Source: Anabaena azotica FACHB-119 (GTDB taxonomy: Bacteria; Cyanobacteriota; Cyanobacteriia; Cyanobacteriales; Nostocaceae). From it: a stretch of DNA of 64,000 nucleotides. The notes below the pieces were generated by a model. The model did no database searches. It worked only from the letters and a program-made list of their open reading frames with translations, and was not told the origin of the DNA. This document shows, piece after piece, positions 7,622-17,234 of the stretch. The translations under genes were made by a program, and so were the position numbers. Location: NCBI RefSeq assembly GCF_014697625.1, contig NZ_JACJSG010000008.1, positions 124,001 to 188,000 on the forward strand, written 5' to 3'. Positions within the stretch are counted from its first letter, which is position 1; each line of letters starts with the position of its first letter.

Positions 7622-10186
7622 TTACTCCGCCCAAGCAATTAACCTGGGTTCGTAAGGATTAGAAAGATGTGGGTGTTTGGGTAATACCCGCAAAGACAAG
7701 CCTTGTAAACCAGAGGATGAGTAAAGAATGTTAGCGGTGTACACACTCAACCCACCGCTATCCTGTCCTTGATAATCCATCACTACAGGTACAGCATTAA
7801 CTATATCCCCGTTGGCATCAATCGCACCTTGATAAAGTTCGACTTGTACATCATCATTGGTTAAAGTTGCCAAGTCTACCTTAGCTTTCACAGCCACAGT
7901 TTGATTCACCTCAATATCTGCGCCTGCGGATACATCGACATCTTTGATTTTGATATTAAACCAGTGGTCACTAAGTGTGGCTTTCCACTTTGCTAATTCC
8001 TTAGCTGGGGCGTAATTATCAGATGTTAAGGTATGATAGCGATCGCTTGCAGGGAAGTAAGCCCTTTGTGCATATTCTCGCACCATCCGCGCTGTATTAA
8101 AAAATGGACAATTTAAGCGGATAGCGTCTTTCATTTTCGCTACCCAAGGTCTAGGTAAACCATCGACATCACGGTGGTCGTAAAATAAAGGTACGACTTC
8201 CTTCTCCAGTAAATCGTACAGCGCATTAGCTTCTATTTGATCCTGATAATTGGGATCATCGTAATTTTCCCCATGTCCAATAGCCCAGCCTGTACGGACA
8301 TAATCAGCTTCATCCCACCAACCATCTAACACACTCAGGTTAGGTAAGCCATTCATCGCCGCTTTCATTCCGCTTGTACCCGATGCTTCTCTGGGACGAC
8401 GGGGTGTATTTAACCAAATATCACAGCCAGCCACCATTAACCGGGAAATGTGAATGTCGTAGTTGGGAACAAACACGACTTGTTTTTCTAAATGTTGTTC
8501 GCGGATAAAGTGATTAATTTCGCGGATCAGTTCTTTTCCGGGAATATCTTTCGGGTGGGCTTTACCAGCGATGACAAATTGCACCTTGCGGTCTTTATCG
8601 GCTAGTAAAATGCGCCTAATCCGTTCAATGTCGCGCATCCACAGGGTAGCACGTTTGTAGGTGGCAAAGCGCCGAGCGAAACCAATAGTTAACGCATTGG
8701 GGTCGAGGACTTCCTGGGCTTGGGCGATATCGGAAGGGGAAGCACCGCGATCGCGCAGATGTTTCACCAAATGGTCGCGCACATACAGTATCATATCCAA
8801 GCGGCAACGCTCATGATTCCGCCATAACTCCTCATCGGGAATTGCGTCCATCCGTTCCCACAATTGATTATCCACTGGTGCTGATGACCAATTTGGCCCT
8901 AAGTAGCGATCGTATAATTCCTGGGTTGACTTAGCAACACAACTACGCGCATGGACACCATTAGTAATTGCTGTGATGGGTACTTCCTCAACGGGAACCT
9001 TCTTCCACAAACCTTGGAACATTTGGCGAGAAACCACCCCGTGTAGCTGGGCGACACCGTTAGAAAATGTTGCCATCTTCAACGCCAACACCGCCATACT
9101 AAAAGGTGCAGATAAATCCCCCGTATTTTCCCGTCCCAACCCTAAAAATTGCTCTTTGGGTAAGTTAAAGATATCTGCATAATAACCAAGGTAATACAGA
9201 ATCTTGTCAGGTGAGAACAGGTCAATCCCCGCCGGGACTGGGGTATGAGTAGTAAAGATATTACTCGAACTCACCACCTGTTTAGCTTCCGCATAACTCA
9301 AACCCTCTTGCTGAATCAACAAGCGGATACGTTCTAGGGCGGAGAAGGCGGCGTGACCTTCATTCATGTGGTAAGCCGTTACCTGATAACCCAAGGCTTT
9401 CAACATTTGCACACCACCAATACCCAGCATAATTTCTTGGTGGATACGCATATCGATATCACCGCCATAGAGTTGATCGGTAATATCCTGGTCGTAGGGG
9501 TTATTGGGTTCAATATTGGTATCCATCATGTACAGGGGTACAGTCCCCACCTGTACACGCCATACTCTGGCGTAAACCTTGCGCCCTGGATAATCTACCG
9601 CAATTCGCAGTTCCGAACCGTCGGCATTGCGTTCTAGGTGCAAAGGCATATTATAGAAATCGTTAATTGGGTAACGTTCTTGCTGCCAGCCGTCGGCATT
9701 GAGATACTGGGCAAAGTAGCCTTGCTGGTATAATAAACCCACACCCACCAAGGGTAGCCCTAAATCACTGGCTGATTTCAAGTGATCGCCCGCCAGCACC
9801 CCCAAACCACCAGAATAGACAGGTAGACAATCTACCAGCCCAAACTCCGCCGAAAAATAGGCATAACATTCTTTGGGTTTCTGACTACGCTGCTTTTGAT
9901 ACCAGCTACGTTCTTGTAAATAGTCATCCAGTTGGCGATCGGCACGATCCATCTGTGCCAAAAAGCCTTCATCTTCCACGACTTCCAACAGCCGTCCCTG
10001 ACTGATTGTCCCCAACATTAACACAGGGTTATGATGGCTAGATTCCCATAAATCCGGGTCTAAGCGCCGAAATAAATCTTTAGTCTCGACGTTCCAATCC
10101 CAATGTAAATTATACGCCAGCCGCCGCAACGGTTCCAGTCGCGCCGGCAAGGAAGGAGAAACGTTGAATGTACGAATTGGCTGCAT
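7622..10186 (-). CDS. glgP: Alpha-glucan (glycogen/starch) phosphorylase, DUF3417-type
   Basis: The 854-residue enzyme would release glucose-1-phosphate from glycogen using pyridoxal phosphate. It belongs to the shorter branch of glycosyltransferase family 35 that starts with a DUF3417 domain (residues about 1-110). Family blocks include YFSAEFGLVDCLPVYSGGLG (about 108-127), TNGVHARSC, and the PLP-lysine region EASGTSGMKAAMNG near 600. The C-terminal 100 residues form an extra beta-rich tail seen in this branch. The start MQPIRTFNVSPS at 10186 is typical. It is monocistronic, facing DUF429 at its 3' end and a long non-coding region at its 5' end. Confidence 0.95.
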   Translation of the reverse strand: MQPIRTFNVSPSLPARLEPLRRLAYNLHWDWNVETKDLFRRLDPDLWESSHHNPVLMLGTISQGRLLEVVEDEGFLAQMDRADRQLDDYLQERSWYQKQRSQKPKECYAYFSAEFGLVDCLPVYSGGLGVLAGDHLKSASDLGLPLVGVGLLYQQGYFAQYLNADGWQQERYPINDFYNMPLHLERNADGSELRIAVDYPGRKVYARVWRVQVGTVPLYMMDTNIEPNNPYDQDITDQLYGGDIDMRIHQEIMLGIGGVQMLKALGYQVTAYHMNEGHAAFSALERIRLLIQQEGLSYAEAKQVVSSSNIFTTHTPVPAGIDLFSPDKILYYLGYYADIFNLPKEQFLGLGRENTGDLSAPFSMAVLALKMATFSNGVAQLHGVVSRQMFQGLWKKVPVEEVPITAITNGVHARSCVAKSTQELYDRYLGPNWSSAPVDNQLWERMDAIPDEELWRNHERCRLDMILYVRDHLVKHLRDRGASPSDIAQAQEVLDPNALTIGFARRFATYKRATLWMRDIERIRRILLADKDRKVQFVIAGKAHPKDIPGKELIREINHFIREQHLEKQVVFVPNYDIHISRLMVAGCDIWLNTPRRPREASGTSGMKAAMNGLPNLSVLDGWWDEADYVRTGWAIGHGENYDDPNYQDQIEANALYDLLEKEVVPLFYDHRDVDGLPRPWVAKMKDAIRLNCPFFNTARMVREYAQRAYFPASDRYHTLTSDNYAPAKELAKWKATLSDHWFNIKIKDVDVSAGADIEVNQTVAVKAKVDLATLTNDDVQVELYQGAIDANGDIVNAVPVVMDYQGQDSGGLSVYTANILYSSSGLQGLSLRVLPKHPHLSNPYEPRLIAWAE

Positions 10187-11051
10187 AGGTTAGCAAGGCT
10201 CCTAGTTTAGCTATGGCTATTGTTGACTGTCTTTTCCCTAATGTTGCCAATTCTTTATACTAAGTTTGTAAAAGGACCATGACTTTGTTAAGGGATAGAA
10301 ATCTTTGGTGTCTGTACTTGGTAAATTTTGTCCCATAGAAGTTTTTACTACGTCCCAGGTTGGAGAGGTTTGTATCTCAAGTGATAATATCTCAATATTT
10401 TTTATAGCAGGAGGCAGAAGGCAGGAGCTTAAAGTCTTCCTCCTTTCCCCTTTCCCCTTTCCCCCTTCCCCTCATGGCTTTTGTAGTCAGAAGAACTTAA
10501 ATTAAGTGTTATTTTACCCAATGTTTACCTGTTCTTAAACTTACAACATTAATATTGAGCCTGACAACAGATAAAAATAGGCACTAAGTATGAGGAAAAG
10601 GTCTTGATTGCCCACGATGCTCTGAATTGGGTATATCTCAAATTATAAAACCTACTAGTGATTAATTACCCTGTCCGTTATCAGAAAAATCTATTCATCT
10701 ACGGATTTTGCTGTATTTCGAGAAATATGTAGGTTACTACTACTAAAATTATTGTCACATAGGAAATTGAATATAGAATAATCGAACCAAATTAATGCTC
10801 AAACTGTTGAATAATAGCGAAAATATGATAGTAAAACATTAGAGTCTAATTGAGATTTTTTGTAGACTATATTTTCTTAATTTAGAGATTTAAATTATTT
10901 TCTCTTGATTTTTTATATTTTTTGCAAAAACCCCTATCTTTTCAAGACAAATCAACAATCCTCAAGATTTTTTCAAGAAATACTTACTACATAGTATTTA
11001 TCCGGCTTTTGTTCCATTTATACTATTCTCAATCCCACAACTGCTCCTTTA
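10187..11051. other. Long AT-rich intergenic region
   Basis: This 865-base region lies between the divergent glgP and Crp-type genes. At about 10405-10475 there is a pyrimidine-rich patch with repeated CCTTTCCCC units, a common Nostoc repeat. The remainder is very AT-rich (10650-11030) and shows no ORF of credible composition. Promoters for both flanking genes should lie here. I could not identify an NtcA-type GTA-N8-TAC site with confidence. Confidence 0.5.
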
Positions 11052-11666
11052 ATGTCTTCTATCACCTTCACCGAAACTACTGCTACCGTATTGAATGACT
11101 CTACCGCCAACGGGCATTTGTCATCAAGACTATTTACGCGCAAAGAAATCATTACGCCTAATCAGAACGTGCTTTGGCGAATTGACCGTGGCGTAGTCCG
11201 TACCCTGACTTGGAGCGAAGACGGTACATTTATTACTTTGGGCTATTGGGGAGCAGGGGATTTAATAGGCTATCCTTTATCCAAAATTAACCCATATCAA
11301 ATTGAATGTTTGACAAGTGTAGAAGCTATTGCCATACCGCAACATCATTGGCATAAATACACTAATGATCTACTGGCTCATATTCAATATAGTGAAGAGC
11401 TTTTAAGCATAGTTCATCGTAAACCTGTAGCTCTACGTCTATGGCAATTCTTAGTTTGGCTAAGTGAAAAATTTGGGCGAGACTTAACTCAGGGTAGGCT
11501 CATTGAACTGTATATTACCCATCAAGAAATAGCCGAAGTATTGAACACAACGAGAGTAACTGTAACACGCTTACTACAACAGTTTGAAGTAGAAGGTGCG
11601 CTAGTACGTTACAAGCGTCGCATTATTCTATGTTTATCAAATAAAAAAATTATGAATATCAGTTGA
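11052..11666 (+). CDS. Crp/Fnr family transcriptional regulator
   Basis: The 204-residue protein has a cyclic-nucleotide-binding-like beta barrel (about residues 25-110, with DGTFITLGYWGAGDLIGYPL) and a C-terminal winged helix with the HTH THQEIAEVLNTTRVTVTRLL near 155-175. It belongs to the Crp/Fnr superfamily. Effector residues typical of cAMP binding are not obvious, so it may respond to another signal or to none. It lacks Fnr-type N-terminal cysteines. The porin gene starts about 140 bases downstream on the same strand, so the regulator might control it; that is inference from position. Confidence 0.88.
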   Translation: MSSITFTETTATVLNDSTANGHLSSRLFTRKEIITPNQNVLWRIDRGVVRTLTWSEDGTFITLGYWGAGDLIGYPLSKINPYQIECLTSVEAIAIPQHHWHKYTNDLLAHIQYSEELLSIVHRKPVALRLWQFLVWLSEKFGRDLTQGRLIELYITHQEIAEVLNTTRVTVTRLLQQFEVEGALVRYKRRIILCLSNKKIMNIS

Positions 11667-11807
11667 AAAAATGGGTAACTATCTTGTCTTAGGTATGCCT
11701 AAAGATGTATAGTCAATACAGACATCATGTGTAAATTTCCCTATGAATAAGGGAGTAAAATATTTAACCATGAATGTTAACTGTATGGTGTGAGTGAATT
11801 GAAAAAT

Positions 11808-13520
11808 ATGACAAAACTATTCTGGAATGCTTTAAGGTTCAGCCCAGTAGTTTTTGCTGCTACCCTGTTTGCTACCAATAGCGCCCTAGCAGCTGAAGCT
11901 AACGAGAAAGTAACTAGTGTCTCCCAGTTAGCACAGGCTACCCAATCTCAAGAGCTTGGTCAGGAAGTAACATCTGTATCACAATTGACCGATGTTCAAC
12001 CAACCGATTGGGCATTCCAAGCATTGCAATCTCTAGTTGAGCGTTACGGCTGTATTGTAGGTTATCCCAACCGCACATACCGTGGTAATCGTGCTTTAAC
12101 CCGTTATGAATTTGCTGCTGGTTTAAACGCTTGTTTAGACAGAGTTAACGAACTGATCGCCACAGCCACAGCAGATTTAGTTAGAAAAGAAGATTTAGCT
12201 ACCCTACAGCGCCTACAAGAAGAATTTTCTGCTGAATTAGCAACCTTACGCGGTCGTGTTGATGCGCTAGAAGCTCGTACTTCTGAGTTGGAAGCAAATC
12301 AATTCTCTACAACTACCAAGTTAGTTGGGGAAGCGGTTTTCAGCGTGTCTGATTCTTTTGGAGGCGATCAAGCTCTCTCTTCCAGTACACTTGTCAACAA
12401 TCCCAATGGGGCAACAAGAGATTTAGACAGCAATGTTACATTCTCTTATCGGACTCGTCTAAGCTTAAATAGCAGCTTCACCGGCAAAGACCAATTGCAA
12501 ATCCGTCTGCAAGCGGGAAATGTTATCGGTAACAACAGTGGGACAGGTGGAACTGGGACAAACATGACCCGTCTGGCTTACGACAACAATACCAGTAACA
12601 GCGTTGAAGTTGATAAAATTAACTATGCTTTCAACTTGAGCGATGCAATTCGCGTCAAAATTGACGCTAACACTGGTGAATTTTACGAAAACATAAACAC
12701 CTTTAACCCCGTCTTTGCTAGCAGCAGCAGAGGTGCTATTTCCCGCTATGGTCGGTTTAGCCCCATCTATCGTCAAGGTGCTGGTGGCGCAGGTGTAACT
12801 GTTAACTTTAATTCCCAAGGCCCCTTCACTGCATCTGTTGGATATCTAGCTGGTGGAAGCCCTAACACAGCTAACGATCCTTCCAGTAGAGCAGGTTTGT
12901 TTGATGGTGACTATGCTCTTTTGGCTCAGGTAGGTTTCCAACCCAGCCAAGCTTTAAATCTGGGTTTCACCTACGTGCGTTCATATCAAAATAGCTTTGG
13001 TAATACTAACAATAATCTCAACTTGTTTAGTTCTACTGGTAGCGACTTAGCAAACAGACCTTTCGGTAACGTAGCTACCTCTGCTAACCACTTTGGTGTT
13101 CAGGCTACTTTCAGACCTAGTAGTACGATAACAGTTGGTGGTTGGGCTGGTTTAAGCTATGCTGAAGCTGCATCTAATGGTACTGGAATTGCTGCCAATA
13201 CTACCGTTAGATCAGGTGATAATGCAGAACTGTTCTACTGGGGCGTAACCCTGGGACTGCAAGACTTTGGTAGAGAGGGGAACGTACTCGGTTTTATCTT
13301 TGGTCAGCCACCTAAAGTAACTGACAATGATGTTAGGTCTGCTGCTGGTGTAGAGCAAAAAGATGCTGACACTTCATATCACCTAGAAGGACTCTACAGA
13401 ATCCAAGTCAACGATCGCATTTCCGTCACCCCAGCTTTGTTAGTTATCTTCAACCCAGAGCATAATGACAGAAACGATACCATTTATGTAGGTACTCTGC
13501 GTACAACCTTCACTTTCTAA
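11808..13520 (+). CDS. SLH-domain outer-membrane porin (OprB/SomA type, iron-uptake porin family)
   Basis: The product has a signal peptide (MTKLFWNALRFSPVVF and on to ALA-AE), an SLH domain that binds cell wall (QPTDWAFQALQSLVERYGCI to ALTRYEFAAGLNACL, about residues 60-110), a coiled coil (LATLRGRVDALEARTSELEA) and a long C-terminal beta-barrel of the OprB type ending in TLRTTFTF with a terminal Phe. This is the main cyanobacterial outer-membrane porin architecture. A GTG at 11790 would add six residues; the ATG at 11808 gives a better signal peptide. A clear rho-independent terminator follows at 13556. Confidence 0.92.
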   Translation: MTKLFWNALRFSPVVFAATLFATNSALAAEANEKVTSVSQLAQATQSQELGQEVTSVSQLTDVQPTDWAFQALQSLVERYGCIVGYPNRTYRGNRALTRYEFAAGLNACLDRVNELIATATADLVRKEDLATLQRLQEEFSAELATLRGRVDALEARTSELEANQFSTTTKLVGEAVFSVSDSFGGDQALSSSTLVNNPNGATRDLDSNVTFSYRTRLSLNSSFTGKDQLQIRLQAGNVIGNNSGTGGTGTNMTRLAYDNNTSNSVEVDKINYAFNLSDAIRVKIDANTGEFYENINTFNPVFASSSRGAISRYGRFSPIYRQGAGGAGVTVNFNSQGPFTASVGYLAGGSPNTANDPSSRAGLFDGDYALLAQVGFQPSQALNLGFTYVRSYQNSFGNTNNNLNLFSSTGSDLANRPFGNVATSANHFGVQATFRPSSTITVGGWAGLSYAEAASNGTGIAANTTVRSGDNAELFYWGVTLGLQDFGREGNVLGFIFGQPPKVTDNDVRSAAGVEQKDADTSYHLEGLYRIQVNDRISVTPALLVIFNPEHNDRNDTIYVGTLRTTFTF

Positions 13521-13555
13521 AACTAATGACTCTCTAAAGCGGTTACTATATAATC

Positions 13556-13585
13556 AAAGCCCTCTGCAACAGAGGGCTTTTTTAT
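13556..13585 (+). terminator. Rho-independent terminator after the porin gene
   Basis: AAGCCCTCT and AGAGGGCTT form a 9-bp stem with a short loop (GCAAC), followed by a run of T. The hairpin also overlaps the stop codon of the convergent small gene at 13582 and can work in both directions because A residues precede the stem. Confidence 0.9.
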
Positions 13586-13842
13586 TGCCAATCAGCATCT
13601 TGTTGCTTAGATAAATCGGATGGTGGGCGATCGCTACTCCACCCCCACCAAGCACAACCACAGTTACAATGATAGAACTCCTGCCATTTACGCCGATGGT
13701 CTTCTGTTAAAACAGGCGATCGCCGATTAATCCAAACTTGTAAAGCCTCTAAGCTACTAGCACGGCAACTAGGACAGCAAAACTCGTAAGCATGAACTGC
13801 CTTGTTTGTCCATTCAGGCGGAGTGGGAGCAAAAGCATCCAT
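13582..13842 (-). CDS. Small putative zinc-ribbon protein, function unknown
   Basis: From the ATG at 13842 the product is 86 residues (MDAFAPTPPEW to QDADWQ). Two cysteine pairs, CCPSC and HCNCGC, suggest a zinc ribbon. The frame is open to 13890, but the extra residues (NYELLVTNYY) are translations of a common ATTACGAATTAC-type repeat, so the internal ATG is the better start. It runs opposite to the porin and shares its terminator. I do not recognise a named family beyond short cyanobacterial hypothetical proteins. Confidence 0.65.
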   Translation of the reverse strand: MDAFAPTPPEWTNKAVHAYEFCCPSCRASSLEALQVWINRRSPVLTEDHRRKWQEFYHCNCGCAWWGWSSDRPPSDLSKQQDADWQ

Positions 13843-13941
13843 GTAATAATTAGTAACAAGTAATTCGTAATTAGGATAGTGTTGTTTCATCCACTACACA
13901 TCATCATAATCCAATTAGGTAGAACTCTATTCATCTTTGTT

Positions 13942-14066
13942 AGGACTTACGCAAGTGTCATAATCAAACTAACTGTAGGGTGCGTCAGCCCCAATAATTT
14001 CGTACACATTCTGTGGATTTTCCACATCTGACGCACCCTACCCCATGTGCCAGTTGCGTAAGTCCT
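13942..14066. mobile_element. MITE-like element, copy 1
   Basis: The 125-base element has perfect 13-bp terminal inverted repeats (AGGACTTACGCAA and TTGCGTAAGTCCT) and an internal inverted pair, GTAGGGTGCGTCAG and CTGACGCACCCTAC. It has no coding capacity. A second copy, with the same ends and core, lies at 46767-46889. The structure suggests mobilisation by a transposase encoded elsewhere. Confidence 0.85.
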
Positions 14067-14200
14067 GTTTGTATTTGAAATTAGCCAGCAGGTAAAGATT
14101 AGGAAAAATATATGATGTGTTGCCAAACTTTTTTAATTGCTATCATTTAGTATCGCTTCGCGTAGGTTTGTATAGCAGGAGATAAATAACTTAATACTCA

Positions 14201-14468
14201 GCACTGATAAAATTATCTGGAGATACTGTATATCAAGCTACAGAAAACTTTCAAGAAACTCACTATGAAACAGCAAAACTTGCCGCTTGGACAACTTTAA
14301 TCGGTGCAACTTTCATTACAGTTACCACACTGATAATTTAGGAAAGTGCGAGAACAAGTTTATTTCAGTAGCCTTTATTTTATATATTTGCAATTATTCC
14401 CTTGCTGGGTGTGTGGTTAATTTGGCAACTATTGCAGAGTATCAACCGCAACTCTTTCGTAAATCTTA
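14201..14468 (+). pseudogene. Possible remnant of a small membrane-protein gene
   Basis: Between 14201 and 14341 one frame reads through LIKLSGDTVYQATENF and continues to a hydrophobic segment (AAWTTLIGATFITVTTLII) and a stop at 14339-14341. In another frame about 14376-14468 encodes FYIFAIIPLLGVWLIWQLLQ followed by a short tail. Together they look like one helical-membrane protein broken by a frameshift and stops, with no start codon. I do not recognise the family, and chance cannot be excluded. Confidence 0.25.
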
Positions 14469-15108
14469 ATGTTTTAACTTGGCAAAGCCTGATACTATCT
14501 TATATGTAAGGATTGTTCTGTAAATTTCTAGCTTTGCTAATAAAGGGAATTTTAATGTTGGTGCTGTAATTCCCTTCAGGTGTTCTCATTTAATGAATAG
14601 AGAATCTGTGAAGTAAATACCTTACCTGTTTTTGTGTGTTTGCTAATGCTTGTAGTTAACAGTTATGGAAAGTTGAAATTGCTTGTCAATGAATGTAAGA
14701 AAAATAAAACCAAGATTTTGCGTAAAATGTATGGATGGGATTGATTAGTATATATAGCTCACAAAAAGGCTAGTTTAAATGGATTTATATGAGTTACAGT
14801 CCGAAAAAAACATAATTCTGTTCATTAGGCAAGATTAGGCGGCAAAAGCAAAGCTAAAATCTTTACGAGTGACAGGAAAGCTTTAACTCGCATAAGGCGT
14901 TTAAACAAGTAACTCAGCCCTCAGCCTTGTCACACCGGAAAAACAATTGAAGTAAGACTCTTAAACTTACTGTCTAGTAAAAGGTTGACGCTTTATTTCT
15001 CACAAAAAGCAGAAATTAAATCCCAGCAGCCTTTTCAGATGTTGTCTTTCCTGATATAACAACAGATGCTCAAGAGGATGGTCGCATTTCCAATAGATGT
15101 ATAAATTT

Positions 15109-15206
15109 ACATCTTGCACCACTCTCTAATGATGAAAATCATAGCTGAAAAAGTTGATGATTGCTGAGAGTTAGAAATGCCTGCCACCTTCTTGATAAGA
15201 AGGTGT
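15109..15206. repeat. ATCTTGCACC repeat, copy upstream of the aromatic gene block
   Basis: The segment begins ACATCTTGCACCACTCTC and ends with AAGAAGGTG. A relative at 32343-32448 has the same start, a similar middle (AGCTGAAAAA/GGCTGAAAAA) and intact inverted ends (ATCTTGCACC and GGTGCAAGAT). In this copy the right end is worn. The two copies flank the 15.7-32.3 kb gene block. Confidence 0.65.
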
Positions 15207-15531
15207 AGACTTGCCATGTAAAAACATATGTACCAAACTATCGCTCATCAAAATAGCACATTCTTTGTGCTTACTATTAGCTGCTGAAAACTGATTATTA
15301 AATGTTAACTACCAACTTCATGAGTGACTATGTAATTTAAAAGCGTAATAGCTCAAAAGCGCATTGATAGGAGGTGCGTTATGCACTACAAATAAAAAAA
15401 TCAAATTTTTATTCCTGCTACATTTCTTCTTTCTTTTACCTTCTAGCTTGTAAAAATAAAGAGAACAGAAATCACAGGAAGAGTAGAGGCATAAACCATG
15501 AAACAAGGTTCATGGATAAGGTCTTGTTTCT

Positions 15532-15652
15532 TAACGTGAGTTCGATGAACCTCTCCCTCCCAACCTCCCTCTCCTAAAAGGCGTTTGCGTAGCGTCTCCG
15601 TCAGGAGAGGGGTTGGGGGAGAGGTCAAAACAACGCTTGTCGAACTCACGTT
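15532..15652. mobile_element. MITE-like element with AACGTGAGTTCGA ends
   Basis: The element is bounded by AACGTGAGTTCGA on the left and TCGAACTCACGTT on the right, and its interior consists of two facing CCTCTCC/GGAGAGG-rich segments that can fold back. It lies 52 bases upstream of the DAHP synthase start. A longer relative with the same ends is at 44332-44655. Confidence 0.8.
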
Positions 15653-15703
15653 TTCTTAAGGTCTAAATAGACAAAAAAAAGCAATTTTGTGGAGAATGAA
15701 GCC

Positions 15704-16801
15704 ATGCTTTTAGTGATGAAACCAGGTACTCTATACGAAGAAATTGAGCGCGTATCATTAGAAATTCGTGAATATGGGCTGGTGGCAGAGATATGTAAAG
15801 GTCAGCATAAAACAGTAATTGGTTTGATAGGTGATACTGCGGAAATTGATCCTAAGCAGGTGCAAAACATTAGCCAATTCATTGAACAAGTTATCCGTGT
15901 GAAAAAGCCTTTCAAACGAGCTTCTTTAGAGTTTCGTTATGGGGAATATAGCGAGGTCGTAGTAGCCACACCCAATGGAGATGTAACCTTTGGTCAGAAT
16001 CACCCATTAGTAGTAGTAGCTGGGCCTTGTTCTGTAGAAAATGAAGAAATGATTATTGAGACAGCGCAAGTTGTCAAAGCTTCTGGAGCGCAATTCCTGC
16101 GGGGTGGTGCATATAAACCTCGGACTTCTCCATACGCTTTTCAAGGCCACGGTGAGAGTGCTTTAGATTTATTAGCAAAAGCTCGTGAAGCCACTGGTTT
16201 AGGAATTATTACAGAACTGATGGATGCAGCTGAATTAGACTTAGTTGCTGAAGTTGCAGATGTAATTCAAATTGGCGCACGCAATATGCAGAATTTTTCT
16301 CTGCTCAAAAAAGTTGGTGCGACAGGTAAGCCGATACTCTTGAAACGGGGTCTATCTGCGACGATTGAAGATTGGTTGATGTCAGCAGAGTATATTTTAG
16401 CAGCAGGTAATCCGAATGTAATTCTTTGCGAACGGGGTATTCGCACATTTGATCGGCAGTATACACGTAATACTTTAGACTTATCTGCAATTCCCGTATT
16501 GCGATCGCTCACTCACCTACCAATTATGGTTGATCCCAGCCATGCCACAGGTAAATCAGAGTTCGTCTCAACTATGTCAATGGCATCGATCGCATCTGGT
16601 ACAGATTCTCTGATGATTGAAGTACATCCAAATCCAGCCAAAGCCCTCTCAGATGGGCCTCAGTCCTTGACATTGCCAGCTTTTGAAGAGTTAATGCAAG
16701 ACATCGCCAGCCTCGCCAAATTCTGTGGACGCTGGTCTTCCAATCATCATCTAGCTGTGAAACCAAAATTTGCAAATCTTCCGGTTACTGCGCGGGTCTA
16801 A
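15704..16801 (+). CDS. 3-deoxy-7-phosphoheptulonate synthase (class I-beta, with N-terminal ACT-like domain)
   Basis: The enzyme condenses phosphoenolpyruvate and erythrose-4-phosphate, the first step of the shikimate pathway. Residues 1-75 (MLLVMKPGT onward) form the ferredoxin-like regulatory domain seen in the Thermotoga-type enzyme, which mediates inhibition by tyrosine or phenylalanine. The TIM barrel carries VVAGPCSVE, RGGAYKPRTSPYAFQG, IGARNMQN, KRGLSATIE, CERGIRTF and VDPSHATG. I chose the ATG at 15704 because GGAGA lies eight bases upstream; a GTG at 15689 also opens the frame. Its position at the head of a block of aromatic-acid genes suggests a pathway-dedicated copy. The regulatory domain is retained, so it may still be feedback-controlled. 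Confidence 0.95.
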   Translation: MLLVMKPGTLYEEIERVSLEIREYGLVAEICKGQHKTVIGLIGDTAEIDPKQVQNISQFIEQVIRVKKPFKRASLEFRYGEYSEVVVATPNGDVTFGQNHPLVVVAGPCSVENEEMIIETAQVVKASGAQFLRGGAYKPRTSPYAFQGHGESALDLLAKAREATGLGIITELMDAAELDLVAEVADVIQIGARNMQNFSLLKKVGATGKPILLKRGLSATIEDWLMSAEYILAAGNPNVILCERGIRTFDRQYTRNTLDLSAIPVLRSLTHLPIMVDPSHATGKSEFVSTMSMASIASGTDSLMIEVHPNPAKALSDGPQSLTLPAFEELMQDIASLAKFCGRWSSNHHLAVKPKFANLPVTARV

Positions 16802-17234
16802 ATCTCAGCTAGCGTTGCATAGTAGAATCAATTGTTCCGTCACACAATAATGAAAGTTATCATCCCATTTGACCATATATGCAACGCCCTGACTTTGGTT
16901 TCTTGCATAAAAGCATCAGCTAAGTCTGATAAGTATCAAAGTTTGATTGGCAATCAGCACTTGAGTCTATTGCATAAAATCATCTGATTAGTACAAAAGT
17001 TAGATTGACAATCAACTAAGTTTGCGTTTCCCAGAATGTAGAACCTCTCAAGTATTGTTGATCCCGCAGATGTTCAAAATGAATTGAGATTGATGAGCAA
17101 GGATAACAATCTATTCGTCAAGCCTTGCACCCATCTTACGGATTCTGTTGGCAATATGCGGACAACAAAATTACCTCTCGTAGCATTTTTAACTTCACTT
17201 AATTTGCGTAATCCTCATTAAGGCTAGAAATCTC
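16802..17234. promoter_or_regulatory. Leader region of the ammonia-lyase gene with a degenerate direct repeat
   Basis: Within this 433-base gap two adjacent segments, about 16902-16965 and 16966-17022, are degenerate copies: each contains TGCATAAAA, then a variant of CTGATTAGTA, AAGTTTGATTG or AAGTTAGATTG, and GACAATCA or GGCAATCA. The repetition resembles tandem binding sites, but no known operator is recognised. The rest is AT-rich. The gap suggests that the lyase gene has its own promoter. Confidence 0.4.

Larger units (their letters stand above)
13843..15703. other. 1.9-kb repeat-rich region without intact genes
   Basis: Apart from the two MITE-like elements, the ATCTTGCACC repeat and the membrane-protein remnant listed separately, I find no credible coding sequence here. 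Short frames such as those near 14287 and 15374 have the composition of translated repeats. The stretch separates housekeeping genes from the aromatic gene block and probably contains the promoter of the DAHP synthase gene. Confidence 0.6.

Noticed and set aside
10305..10505. 66-codon frame in the region upstream of the Crp-type gene
   Set aside because: Its second half translates a CCTTTCCCC repeat (LLSPFPFPPSPHG); not a gene.
15374..15649. Overlapping short frames on both strands before the DAHP synthase gene
   Set aside because: They are translations of the MITE at 15532-15652 and its flanks.
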